NCBI RefSeq assembly: GCF_030286045.1
Contig: NZ_CP127390.1
Coordinates: 1,364,001 to 1,428,000 of the forward strand
Length of the DNA: 64,000 bases
Source: Propionimicrobium sp. PCR01-08-3
GTDB taxonomy: Bacteria; Actinomycetota; Actinomycetes; Propionibacteriales; Propionibacteriaceae
Direction of reading: 5' to 3'
Of this stretch, positions 23,117 through 32,235 are shown piece after piece (position 1 is the first letter of the stretch; the number at the start of each line of letters is the position of its first letter). The notes under the pieces were generated by a model. That model saw nothing but the letters and a program-made list of their open reading frames with translations, did not search any database and was not told the DNA's origin. Position numbers and translations under genes: made by a program.

Positions 23117-24199
23117 ATGTCTGATATCGAACAGAAACAAACCTCCAAGACCGCGCAGCGCAAGCGTGCCTTCAACTTGGCCGGACAGTCCGGTTACACC
23201 GTCGGTCTGACGGGTATGGGGGTGTTGGTTGCGATCATCTTCCTGGTGATCAACCCGTCGGTGTACGGCTCGATCTTGAACGTCCAATCGATTGCATTCA
23301 GCGTGCCCGAAATCGCGATCCTCGCGCTGGCGATATCAGTGGCCATGACGACCGCAGGCATCGATCTATCCATCGTTGCTGTGGCGAATCTGGCCTCGCT
23401 CTTCGTGGCGGTGATATCCACCTACGGAGCTACGGTCGGATGGACGGATTTTCTCACCACGCTGATCGCTGTCGGCGGTGCGCTGCTGATCGGAGCAGTT
23501 TGCGGTGCATTCAACGGGTTCATGGTGGCGACATTCAAAATAACGCCGATCCTGACGACCTTGGCCACCATGCAGGTGTATTCCGGCATTGCCATCATGG
23601 CGACCAAGGGACAGGCTATGTATGGATCCACGAATATCCTGCTGAGTCTCGGTACCGAGAATCTTCTGGGTATTCCGCTGGTGTTTTGGCTTTTCGTGCT
23701 GGTGACGATCATGGTCGCGTTCATCATGAGCCGCACCACATTCGGGGTGAAAATCACGATGATGGGCTCCAATCCGAACGCCTCTCTTTTCAGTGGCTTC
23801 AGAATCCCGAATCTCACCATTCGCACGTACCTGATGACCGGAATTCTGGCGGCTATCGCCGGCATCGTGATGGTCTCCCGGACCGGTGCTGCTTCCGCTT
23901 CCTATGGGGACTCGTACCTGATGCTGGCAATCACCATTGCCGTGCTGGGTGGCGTCAATCCGTTCGGCGGCAAGCGCGCCATCGGGGGTGCGGCGATCGC
24001 TGCGCTCGTGCTCCAGATGATTTCGTCCGGTTTGAACATCAATGGAGCGAGCCCCTACATCTACCAGATCATTCAGGGCTTGATTCTTGCGGGCGCAACC
24101 GTGGTCGCATTTGAGCGTAGGCGCCACGCCCAGCGCGCCATCCGTACCAAGGCACGCCTCTCGGCGGCAGATAGAAAGGAGGCGGCCATCAATGTATGA
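23117..24199 (+). CDS. Second sugar ABC transporter permease (RbsC-like)
   Basis: 360 residues in the BPD_transp_2 family (ALAISVAMTTAGIDLSIVAVANLAS; MLAITIAVLGGVNPFGGKRAIGGAAIAALV). With the preceding gene it would form a heterodimeric membrane channel. The 3' end overlaps the SIS gene by eight bases. Confidence 0.9.
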   Translation: MSDIEQKQTSKTAQRKRAFNLAGQSGYTVGLTGMGVLVAIIFLVINPSVYGSILNVQSIAFSVPEIAILALAISVAMTTAGIDLSIVAVANLASLFVAVISTYGATVGWTDFLTTLIAVGGALLIGAVCGAFNGFMVATFKITPILTTLATMQVYSGIAIMATKGQAMYGSTNILLSLGTENLLGIPLVFWLFVLVTIMVAFIMSRTTFGVKITMMGSNPNASLFSGFRIPNLTIRTYLMTGILAAIAGIVMVSRTGAASASYGDSYLMLAITIAVLGGVNPFGGKRAIGGAAIAALVLQMISSGLNINGASPYIYQIIQGLILAGATVVAFERRRHAQRAIRTKARLSAADRKEAAINV

Positions 24200-24803
24200 G
24201 TCGCAGGAAATGATCGATACGGCGCGGGATTTCGTGCATCGCGAGGCCGAGGCGGTCGAAGTCGTCGTCGACCAAATCGGTCCCGAGTTCGTGGACTTCG
24301 CGAAAGAGGTCTTGGCCGTGAAGGGCAAAGTCATCGTCACCGGCGTTGGCACATCCGGGACGGTCGCGCATCGTTTTGCGCACCTACTGAGCGTCACCGG
24401 CACCCCCGCCTTCTATCTGTCGCCCGTTGACGGGCTGCACGGCAGTCTTGGCGTGGTCACCGAGGACGACTTGGTGATAGCGATTTCCAAGGGCGGAGAA
24501 TCCACTGAACTGAACGAGATGCTCACGAGGTCAAAAGATCGCGGTGCATCGACGGCAGCCCTGACGTCCTCTCCGGATAGCTCGCTGGCGCATGTCGCTG
24601 ATCATTCGGTTGTTGTCGTCAGCCCCAACGCCGATCTCGGCGGAGTCGTCGCCATGGGGAGCACTCTGGCTCACGAGGCATGGGGCGACGCCCTGTGTAT
24701 GACGTTGATGAGACTGAGCGGCTATAGCTGGGACAAAGTCCTTCACAGTCATCCAGGTGGCGCGGTGGGGTTGAAGAGTCTGGACGACATCGTCCAAGGA
24801 TGA
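24192..24803 (+). CDS. SIS-domain sugar-phosphate isomerase (KpsF/GutQ-like, no CBS)
   Basis: 203 residues from ATG 24192, with GGAGG nine bases upstream. The SIS fold shows GKVIVTGVGTSGTVAHRFAH, ISKGGESTELNEML and HSHPGGAVG. The last is like the LHPGGxLG end of arabinose-5-phosphate isomerases. Known KpsF/KdsD proteins continue into paired CBS domains; this one stops before them. In this operon it probably interconverts phosphorylated sugars made by the kinase. Confidence 0.82.
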   Translation: MYESQEMIDTARDFVHREAEAVEVVVDQIGPEFVDFAKEVLAVKGKVIVTGVGTSGTVAHRFAHLLSVTGTPAFYLSPVDGLHGSLGVVTEDDLVIAISKGGESTELNEMLTRSKDRGASTAALTSSPDSSLAHVADHSVVVVSPNADLGGVVAMGSTLAHEAWGDALCMTLMRLSGYSWDKVLHSHPGGAVGLKSLDDIVQG

Positions 24804-24884
24804 CTGGTCCATGCGCCGACCGGAGATAGCCTCCGATCGGCGCAGTAATCCTCGAAGAAATGTCACGACCAGGAGAACGAGCAC

Positions 24885-25550
24885 ATGACCAGTTATCCCA
24901 TGACCTTCTTTGTCGACTCGGCGAGTCGTGAACTGGCCGAACCCTGGCTGCAATCGGGAATCGCCAGCGGGCTCACGACCAATCCCACCATCCTCAAGAG
25001 GGCAGGCGCACGCCTATCGGACGTCCCCGAGATCTATCGATGGGCACTAGGTGCCGGTGCCGAGGAAGTCTGTTTCCAGACCTGGGGAGGTTCCGAAGAC
25101 GAGTGGTATTCGAACGCGATGCGGCTGCGCGAGTTCGCTCCGGACGCGGTCATCAAGGTACCCGGAACCTGGCGGGGAGCCGCGGTCACCTCCCGACTGC
25201 GGAAGCAAGGGGTCACCGTATTGCTCACGGCGGGTTACACCCATCAACAGATCTTCATCGCGTCCGTTTTGGGAGCGAAGTACATAGCCCCGTACTTCAA
25301 TCGGATGAAGCTCGCTGGGCGTGATGCGCTCGCCGAGTTCGGTAAGATGACCGCGGCAATACCGCAAGACGGCACGGATACCTTGGTGCTGGCGGCCTCG
25401 CTCAAATCCGGAAAAGATGTCTCCGACCTGGTGGGTGTCGGAGTCCGCGCATTCACGGCGGCGCCGGAAGTATTGGACGACCTCCTGCGAGATGATCTGG
25501 TGGATTCGGCAGTCGAGGCCTTCGAAGAGGACATGCGCGGACTTATTTAG
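24885..25550 (+). CDS. Transaldolase/fructose-6-phosphate aldolase-like enzyme
   Basis: 221 residues, the size of TalC/FSA proteins. It has TTNPTILKRAG near residue 31, Schiff-base Lys at about 91 in AVIKVPGTWRG, and VTVLLTAGYTHQQIF. It probably makes or cleaves a C-C bond in the sugar phosphate formed by the kinase and isomerase. The CAGGAGAA ribosome site is clear. Confidence 0.85.
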   Translation: MTSYPMTFFVDSASRELAEPWLQSGIASGLTTNPTILKRAGARLSDVPEIYRWALGAGAEEVCFQTWGGSEDEWYSNAMRLREFAPDAVIKVPGTWRGAAVTSRLRKQGVTVLLTAGYTHQQIFIASVLGAKYIAPYFNRMKLAGRDALAEFGKMTAAIPQDGTDTLVLAASLKSGKDVSDLVGVGVRAFTAAPEVLDDLLRDDLVDSAVEAFEEDMRGLI

Positions 25551-25552
25551 CA

Positions 25553-25588
25553 GATGAATGCACAAGAACTGTGAATTGTGCATTCATC
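25553..25588 (+). terminator. 13-bp hairpin after the sugar operon
   Basis: GATGAATGCACAA (25553-25565) and its exact reverse complement (25576-25588) flank a 10-nt loop, three bases after the transaldolase stop. It has no T run, but the position fits the end of the operon. Confidence 0.6.
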
Positions 25589-25673
25589 CAGCGATATCGC
25601 AATGAGAATCAGATAACTACCTGCCTCGAACACCTGACTTGTTGCAATATCGCCTGCGGAACTTGTTTGATAG

Positions 25674-26297
25674 TCAGTCCTCGAGAATCAACTTATGGAC
25701 GGCGCGAATCAGCCACGCCAGATAGGCGTCCTCGGCCCACCCCGACTCGGTCACCAGTTGGATGTATCCCTCCGGCGAGATGATGAAGGAGAACTCTGCG
25801 GCGAGTTCTCCGTCCGAGCGAGAGCTGTGGCACATGCCCTTCTGGCGGTACGCCTCGATCGAGCGGAGCATGTCGTAGTGCCTGTTCTCCTGTTGCGCGG
25901 TGTATCGATCGGCAACCGCATGATCGGACGCTGCGGCTTCCAGTAGCCGTGGCCACAATTTGGCCACGGCTGCATTCGCGTACGCGATGAAGCCCAGATG
26001 GAAAGCCAGAAACTCCTCACCCTGCAGGGGAGCGGCCTCGGTGCCGAGTTGGCGATGATGCAGGGGCCCCTCGCCCTCGTCTCCGGCAAATGCTTGATCG
26101 AAAGCAGCCAGCAACAGCGCCGACTTCGGTCCGCTCTGTTTCACAGTCTCCGTCGAGACCCCAGCCCGCTCGGCGATCACCGCGAGCGACGTTCTCGAAT
26201 AACCCAGTTCACCGAAGCTCGACGCAGCCGCCGTCAGTACCCGACGGCGAGTCTCGGCAGCCTGGGCCTCTCGCAAAGGCGAGCTGTATCGAGGCAT
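25674..26297 (-). CDS. TetR-family transcriptional regulator
   Basis: 207 residues. The N-terminal HTH (AAETRRRVLTAAASSFGELGYSRTSLAVIAERAGVSTETVKQSG) is followed by a helical ligand domain of unknown specificity. It is divergent from the FAD oxidoreductase gene and probably regulates it. Confidence 0.85.
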   Translation of the reverse strand: MPRYSSPLREAQAAETRRRVLTAAASSFGELGYSRTSLAVIAERAGVSTETVKQSGPKSALLLAAFDQAFAGDEGEGPLHHRQLGTEAAPLQGEEFLAFHLGFIAYANAAVAKLWPRLLEAAASDHAVADRYTAQQENRHYDMLRSIEAYRQKGMCHSSRSDGELAAEFSFIISPEGYIQLVTESGWAEDAYLAWLIRAVHKLILED

Positions 26298-26333
26298 TTA
26301 CTTTCCCCTAAGGGTAGTGAATACTTTATGAGG

Positions 26334-26347
26334 ACAGTTAATACTGT
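26334..26347. promoter_or_regulatory. Palindrome between TetR and oxidoreductase genes
   Basis: ACAGT-TAAT-ACTGT is a perfect palindrome in the divergent gap, close to the TetR start and beside TAATACTG. It is a plausible TetR operator. The rest of 26298-26509 shows no convincing gene. Confidence 0.45.
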
Positions 26348-26509
26348 AGCAGCGGACGAGACCGCTGTCCTGGTGATTTCGGATCTGCACCGCGTTGGTC
26401 AGACGGTGCCGCTTCCTCGTCCGAGTGCAGCTCAGCGGACGATGAATGCCCTTGTGGTTCACAACCCTCTGCCTCACAAACCCTTCGGCGACAAGGACAC
26501 GGACACGTC

Positions 26510-27977
26510 ATGTTTCCATTCAAAAAAGCAAGCAAGCGCACTTTGAGCACTCGTACCGAATCGGCGGACGACGCCTCCCGAATCCCACCCCAACGATCGG
26601 GCCGGCCGTCGCAAGCGTCGGTGCTGCCGGGTGAGGAATTCCAAGCCCTACGCGGCAAGCTCCACGGAGACCTGTATCTGCCGGGCGACGACGAATGGGA
26701 TTCTGCCCGCTCGCCATGGCAGTTGCTGGTTGACCAGCGTCCGGCGGCGGTGGCAGATGTCGCAGACCCCTACGACATCGTGCTGACGATTCGTGAAGCG
26801 CAGCGTCTCGGACTCGCCGTCGCACCACAGTCAACGGGCCACGGCGCCGAAACCTTGAATTGTCAGGGCGCGATTCTCCTTAGAACTGCACGGCTGAACA
26901 CGATCACCATCGATCCCGAATCCGGCACCGCTCACGTCGGTGCGGGGACGACCGCCGGTGCACTCGCGGCGGCCGCGCAAGAACATGGCTTCGCGGCAGT
27001 GTTGGGCATGGCGCCTTCGGTCGGCGTGACAGGAATGACCCTCGGCGGCCTCGGCTGGCTCGCACGTTCCCACGGTCTGGCCGCCAACAGCGTGATCGGA
27101 ATCGAGGGTATCGACGCCAACGGCGAGGTCGTCTATGCCGACGCCGCACACGATGCGGACCCCTTCTGGGCAATGCGAGGGGGAGTAGCGCCCATCGTTG
27201 TCACATCACTGACGGTGCAACTGCACCGGCTTCCGGCTCTGCACGCCGGCGCGCTGATGTGGCCGATCGCAGCGACGACACAGATCGTGGGGGCGTGGCG
27301 TGCCTGGATCGCCGATCTGCCCGAGTCGGTGACCTCCTTGGTGCGGGTGCTCCGACTTCCGCCGCTCCCCGATATTCCCGAGCCCTTGCGAGGGCAGGCA
27401 TTCGTCGCGATCGAGGCGGCCCTACAGACCGAGCCGGCAGAGACCAATCGGCTCTTGGCACCGCTACGCGACTTGCATCCGGTGATGGACAATATGCGTG
27501 CGATGAAGCCAGCCGAACTCGCCTCGGTACATGGCGACCCGGTAGATCCGGCGCCCGCCTTCGGACGATCGGTCTTGCTGTCAAGCATCACGCCGGAAAC
27601 GATCGACGCCTTCATCGCTGCCAGCCTCGCGGATACCTCTCATGCGTTGCTGTCGGTCGAGTTGCGTCATCTCGGCGGTGCGCTGGCTCCTGGACGCACG
27701 CCGGGCGGGGCGGGTCTGCGAGGTGGATGGTGCGGGATTGGTCCATTGTGTCGGGATCGTGCCGGCTCCGCAGGCGGCACCTGTCGTCCACGCCGCCGCG
27801 GACGCCATAGCCGAAGCGCTGTCACCCTTCGCTTCGACGACCGTGGTGAAGAACTTCACCGAGCGGGCAGTACCGGCAGAATCCCTCTATGGCGCCGCAA
27901 CCGGCAAGCTCCGCGAAGTCGCCGCAGTCTGGGACCCGGATGGCGTGATCAGACTCAGCCATCCGCTCGATGCATGA
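26510..27977 (+). pseudogene. FAD-binding oxidoreductase, one frameshift
   Basis: The first about 395 residues form an FAD_binding_4 (PCMH) domain: VAPQSTGHGAE, LNTITIDPESGTAHVGAGTTAGAL, GMAPSVGVTGMTLGGLGWLARSHGLAA. Near 27690-27700 homology jumps to another frame, which supplies the usual C-terminus ending NFTERAVPAESLYGAATGKLREVAAVWDPDGVIRLSHPL. The joined protein would be about 490 residues, normal for berberine-bridge-type oxidases. It is either inactivated or a sequencing error. Confidence 0.8.
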
Positions 27978-27992
27978 CCGGTTCACCGGCTG

Positions 27993-29225
27993 CTAACGCA
28001 ACGTCGCGAGACGGGACGCTGCCTCTCGCAGCACATCCTCCTGCTTGCAGAAGGCGAAACGCAGCAGCGAGCGGTAGCGTTCCGCATGCTCGGGGCGGAC
28101 GAACGCGGACGCCGGAACAGCTACCACTCCGCAAAGCTCCGGCAGTTTACGGGCCAGATCGGCGGCATCGGCGAACCCGATAGACGCGGTACCGACCAGA
28201 ACGAAATAGGTGCCGCTGGGGCAGAAGGGCTCCAGGCCCGCGCGCCGAAGTCCATCCATCAGGATGTCACGCTTGCGCTGTAGATCGGCGGCCACGCCGG
28301 CATAGAAGTCGTCGTCGAGTCTCAGCCCCGCCGCCACGGCCGGCTGAAAGGGGGCTCCGTTCACGTAGGTCAGATACTGCTTGACCGTCAGCACCGCACG
28401 GATGAGTTCGGCCGGGCCCACGGCCCAACCGATCTTCCAGCCGGTCACCGAGAAGGTCTTGCCGGCCGACGAAATGGTGATCGTCCTGTCGCGGGCGCCG
28501 GGCAATGTTGCGATCGGCACATGAGTCGCGGCGTCGAAAACAAGGTGCTCGTAGACCTCGTCGGTCACGATGATCGCATTGTGCCGAACCGCCAGATCGA
28601 CGATCCGTTGCAATACCTCGGAAGTGAAAACCGCACCGGTCGGATTGTTCGGGTCATTGACGATGACCATCCGGGTCTTGTCGCTGAATGCCTCGTCCAG
28701 CTCATGGAGATCAGGCTGAAAGGTCGGCGGCACAAGCCCGACCGTGACGTGCTCACCGCCGGCCAGGCCGATCGCTGCAGCATAGGCATCATAGAAGGGC
28801 TCGAAGGTGATGACTTCATCGCCGGGTCTCACGAGTGCCAGCACGGTTGCCGCGAGCGCCTCGGTGGCGCCGGCCGTGACGATGATTTCGGACGCAGGGT
28901 CCCACTCCAGCCCGTAGAAACGCTGCTGATGCTCGGCAATCGCGGCCAGCAGGCCGGGCTCACCACGTCCGGGAGAGTACTGGTTGATGCCCTGGGCGAT
29001 TGCGGCCTTGGCAGCGTCCAAGACCACGCGAGGCCCGTCGGTATCGGGAAAGCCCTGGCCGAGATTGATGGCCCCGGTTCGCCTGGCGAGGTCGGTCATC
29101 TCGGCGAAGATCGTGCTGGCAAGCTGACCGTTGGAATCGAGCAATCCGGCAAATTGAGCGGTCCGCTGCCAGGGGCCGTCGAGCGCGGGACGGGCGGTGC
29201 CGATGATTGGCGATGAAGAGGGCAT
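27993..29225 (-). CDS. PLP-dependent aminotransferase, class I/II
   Basis: 410 residues. INLGQGFPDTDGP, VNDPNNPTGAVF and the PLP lysine in ISSAGKTFSVTGWKIGW are clear. The closest groups by pattern are kynurenine/methionine aminotransferases (YbdL-like) and actinobacterial DapC-like enzymes. The substrate cannot be read from the sequence. It is convergent with the oxidoreductase gene. Confidence 0.88.
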   Translation of the reverse strand: MPSSSPIIGTARPALDGPWQRTAQFAGLLDSNGQLASTIFAEMTDLARRTGAINLGQGFPDTDGPRVVLDAAKAAIAQGINQYSPGRGEPGLLAAIAEHQQRFYGLEWDPASEIIVTAGATEALAATVLALVRPGDEVITFEPFYDAYAAAIGLAGGEHVTVGLVPPTFQPDLHELDEAFSDKTRMVIVNDPNNPTGAVFTSEVLQRIVDLAVRHNAIIVTDEVYEHLVFDAATHVPIATLPGARDRTITISSAGKTFSVTGWKIGWAVGPAELIRAVLTVKQYLTYVNGAPFQPAVAAGLRLDDDFYAGVAADLQRKRDILMDGLRRAGLEPFCPSGTYFVLVGTASIGFADAADLARKLPELCGVVAVPASAFVRPEHAERYRSLLRFAFCKQEDVLREAASRLATLR

Positions 29226-29572
29226 GATTTCCTTAGACCAGCAAGAGCGGGGTACCCGGTGGGTTCAGGCTCAGTTTACCGAGCCTCAATTCGATCCCGG
29301 CTACGGGTCGGATCTATACTCATTCGTGATATCGGGTGCATCGGGATATCAATTACCGAGGCTGTGGAATGTGAGCATGCACATCGGCGTGTAACAGAAC
29401 ATGTTCTCGGAGGTCCGGGCTACTGGCGAGCTCAGGCAGGAAATGTTGCTGACAGGTTACGACCTGCAATCTGATTGTGAACTTTGCAGCTGCTGTGACT
29501 ACTGTCGAGTCATTGTGACGGGCCACCATGGTCCGTGCACCGCTCTAATTCTCGAAGAGAAACGAGGAAATT
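29226..29572. other. Divergent intergenic region with palindromes
   Basis: This 347-bp stretch lies between the aminotransferase and the peptide-transport operon and has no credible ORF. It contains a hairpin AGGCTC-N8-GAGCCT (29267-29286), a 12-bp perfect palindrome AGAACATGTTCT (29396-29407) and two GATATC copies around 29327-29350. It should hold both promoters. I cannot assign a regulator. Confidence 0.5.
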
Positions 29573-31183
29573 GTGAAGAGACGACATAAGGGCCTGGGCG
29601 CCATTGCCCTGGTGACTGCCGCCTCCTTGGCCCTTGTTGGTTGTGGGTCGGGCGGCGACGGCGGTTCGGGTGGCGGCAACGATGGCGCCATCATCAGCAC
29701 CAATGGAACCGAGCCGCAAAAGCCCCTGATCACCTACGACACCACAGAGGTCGGCGGTGGCCGGATTCTCAAGCAGATCTATGCCGGTCTGGTGTATTAC
29801 GACGCCGATGGTGCGGTCCAGAACGAGATCGCCGAATCCATCGACAGCGACGACGCCACGTTGTGGACGATCAAGCTGAACGACGGCTGGACCTTCACCA
29901 ACGGTGAAGCGATCACCGCCCAGACCTTCGTCGACACCTGGACCCACGCCGCCACCGACCCGGCCGGCGCCTACTGGTTCACCAACGTCGAGGGAGTCAG
30001 CGAGGACGGCAGCACCGAGCCGACCGGACTCACCGTTGTCGACGATCTGACTTTCACCGTTCAGCTCACCCAGCCGGAATCGGACTACCCGCTGCGGCTC
30101 GGCTACGAGGCCTACATGCCGTTCCCCTCGGTTGCCTTCGACGACATCGACGCCTACGGCGAGAACCCGATCGGCAATGGCCCCTACATGCTCGACGGCG
30201 AGGGTGCCTGGCGGCACGACGAGGGCATCACCTTGGTGAAGAACCCCGATTACAAGGGTGGACGCGCCCCGCAGAACGACGGCGTCGACATTCGCTTCTA
30301 CACCACCTTGGAATCGGCCTATGCCGATGTGCAGGGCGGAAACCTGGATGTGCTCGACCAGATCCCGGATACCGCTTTCGGAACCTACGCGTCCGAGTTC
30401 GACGGCCGTAACGTGAACCAGCCGGCCGCTATCTTCCAGGCCTTCAACATGGGCTTCTACGTCGAAGGCTTCGGCCAGGACGAGGAAGGCGCGCTTCGCC
30501 GCCAGGCCCTGTCGTTGGCAGTCAACCGCGACGAGATCACCGACACCATCTTCCAGGGCACTCGCACGCCTGCAACCGACTTCACATCCCCGGTCATCGC
30601 CGGATACACCGATCAGCTCGAAGGCGCCGACCTGCTGACCTACGACCCGGATCGTGCCAAGGACCTGTGGGCTCAGGCGGACGCCATCAAGCCGTTCTCC
30701 GGCAACCCGATCACCATCGCCTACAACTCTGACGGTGGCCATCAGGCCTGGGTGGATGCTGTCGCCAACAGCATCTCGAACACCCTGGGCATCCCGGCCG
30801 AGGGCCAGCCCTACCCGACCTTCGCAGCGGCTCTCGACGATCGCGAGAACCAGGTTCTCACCGGTGGCACCCGGGCCGGCTGGCAGGGCGACTACCCGTC
30901 GCAGGCCAACTTCTTGTCCCCGCTGTACTCGACCGGCGGAACGTCGAACTACGAGGGCTACTCGAGCCCCGAGTTCGATCAGAAGCTGGCTGACGCCGCG
31001 GCGGCCTCCTCGGTCGACGAGGCCACTCAGCTGTATCACGAGGCTCAGGAGATCCTGCTGACCGATATGGCCTCGATTCCGCTCTGGTACCAGAACGCGG
31101 TGTCCGTGTGGAGCGAGTCCGTGAACGATGTCACCATCGGCTGGGACTCCGTACCGCTCTTCTACCAGATCACCAAGGCCTGA
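29573..31183 (+). CDS. Peptide ABC transporter substrate-binding lipoprotein
   Basis: 536 residues from a GTG start, with a signal peptide and lipobox (LALVGC). It has the SBP_bac_5 fold of OppA/DppA: GGRILKQIYAGLVYYDADGAVQNEIAES, WTIKLNDGWTFTNGEAITAQTFVDTW, GNGPYMLDGEGAW and AINLAVNRDEI-like QALSLAVNRDEITDTIFQG. It captures oligopeptides or dipeptides for the permeases downstream. Confidence 0.9.
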   Translation: MKRRHKGLGAIALVTAASLALVGCGSGGDGGSGGGNDGAIISTNGTEPQKPLITYDTTEVGGGRILKQIYAGLVYYDADGAVQNEIAESIDSDDATLWTIKLNDGWTFTNGEAITAQTFVDTWTHAATDPAGAYWFTNVEGVSEDGSTEPTGLTVVDDLTFTVQLTQPESDYPLRLGYEAYMPFPSVAFDDIDAYGENPIGNGPYMLDGEGAWRHDEGITLVKNPDYKGGRAPQNDGVDIRFYTTLESAYADVQGGNLDVLDQIPDTAFGTYASEFDGRNVNQPAAIFQAFNMGFYVEGFGQDEEGALRRQALSLAVNRDEITDTIFQGTRTPATDFTSPVIAGYTDQLEGADLLTYDPDRAKDLWAQADAIKPFSGNPITIAYNSDGGHQAWVDAVANSISNTLGIPAEGQPYPTFAAALDDRENQVLTGGTRAGWQGDYPSQANFLSPLYSTGGTSNYEGYSSPEFDQKLADAAAASSVDEATQLYHEAQEILLTDMASIPLWYQNAVSVWSESVNDVTIGWDSVPLFYQITKA

Positions 31184-31205
31184 TCTGGTCGCGGCATCTA
31201 TCTGC

Positions 31206-31243
31206 CATGGTGCCCGGGACACGCTGATGTCCCGGGCACCATG
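31206..31243 (+). terminator. 16-bp hairpin after the binding-protein gene
   Basis: CATGGTGCCCGGGACA and its exact reverse complement flank a CGCTGA loop, 22 bases after the binding-protein stop. There is no T run. It would attenuate readthrough to the permease genes or stabilise the binding-protein mRNA. Confidence 0.65.
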
Positions 31244-31305
31244 CCGGGATGCGTGATCAGTGTTCCGTCATGTCTTTTGACTACATTCTCGACTAGGAGC
31301 CGTCG

Positions 31306-32235
31306 ATGCTCAGATACATCGGCCGCCGGCTGTTGCAGCTGATCCCGGTATTTTTCGGGGCGACCTTTCTCATCTATCTGATGGTCTTCGCTCTTCCTGG
31401 TGATCCCATCGCAGCGCTCTTCGGTGATCGGCAGCCTTCGCAGGCCGCCATCGATGCGATCCGTGCCCAGTATCACCTGGATGAACCGTTCATCAATCAG
31501 TACTTCTATTACATATCTGGTCTCGTCCAGGGAGACTGGGGAACCTCGTACACCGGTCGTCCGGTCATTGAGACGATGGCTCGTGCCTTCCCCATCACCT
31601 TGCGTCTCGCACTGATGGCCCTGAGCTTCGAGGCCATCGCCGGTATTCTGGTCGGCCTGGTCGCCGGTCTGCGCAAGGGCAAATGGTTCGACGCGTCCGC
31701 GCTGGTGGTCAGCCTGCTGCTCATCTCGGTGCCGACCTTCGTGATCGGCTTCCTGCTCCAACTGATCTTCGGTGTCAAACTCGGCTGGGCACGAACCACC
31801 GTCTCTCCGGGAGCTCCCTGGGGCGAACTGGTGCTGCCCGCAATCGTGCTCGCGAGTGTCTCGTTCGCATACATCGTGCGGCTTACTCGCTCGAGCGTGT
31901 CCGAGAACCTCTCCGCCGACTTCGTGCGGACCGCCACTGCCAAGGGCCTGTCGCGCCGACGCGTGATCATGGTGCACGTGCTGCGCAACTCCCTGGTGCC
32001 TGTGGTGACCTTTCTCGGTGTCGATCTCGGAACCTTGATGGTGGGATCGATCGTCACCGAGGGAATCTTCAACGTCAACGGTGTGGGCGGAACCATCTAC
32101 CGGGCGGTCACCATCGGCGACGGTCCAACGGTCGTGTCATTCGTCGCGGTGATGGTCGTCATCTTCATGCTCGCCAACCTGTTGGTCGACATCCTCTATG
32201 CCTGGCTCGACCCGAGGATCCGTTATGCCAAGTAA
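31306..32235 (+). CDS. Peptide ABC transporter permease (DppB/OppB-like)
   Basis: 309 residues beginning MLRYIGRRLLQLIPVFFGATFLIYL, the standard start of DppB-type permeases. It has six transmembrane segments and the EAA loop (ENLSADFVRTATAKGLSRRRVIMVHVLRNSLVPVVTF). It overlaps the next gene by 11 bases. Confidence 0.92.
   Translation: MLRYIGRRLLQLIPVFFGATFLIYLMVFALPGDPIAALFGDRQPSQAAIDAIRAQYHLDEPFINQYFYYISGLVQGDWGTSYTGRPVIETMARAFPITLRLALMALSFEAIAGILVGLVAGLRKGKWFDASALVVSLLLISVPTFVIGFLLQLIFGVKLGWARTTVSPGAPWGELVLPAIVLASVSFAYIVRLTRSSVSENLSADFVRTATAKGLSRRRVIMVHVLRNSLVPVVTFLGVDLGTLMVGSIVTEGIFNVNGVGGTIYRAVTIGDGPTVVSFVAVMVVIFMLANLLVDILYAWLDPRIRYAK

Noticed and set aside
29396-29407. AGAACATGTTCT as a LexA (SOS) box
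   Set aside because: Actinobacterial LexA sites have CGAAC-N4-GTTCG with specific outer bases. The match is partial, and the adjacent peptide-transport operon is not an SOS gene.
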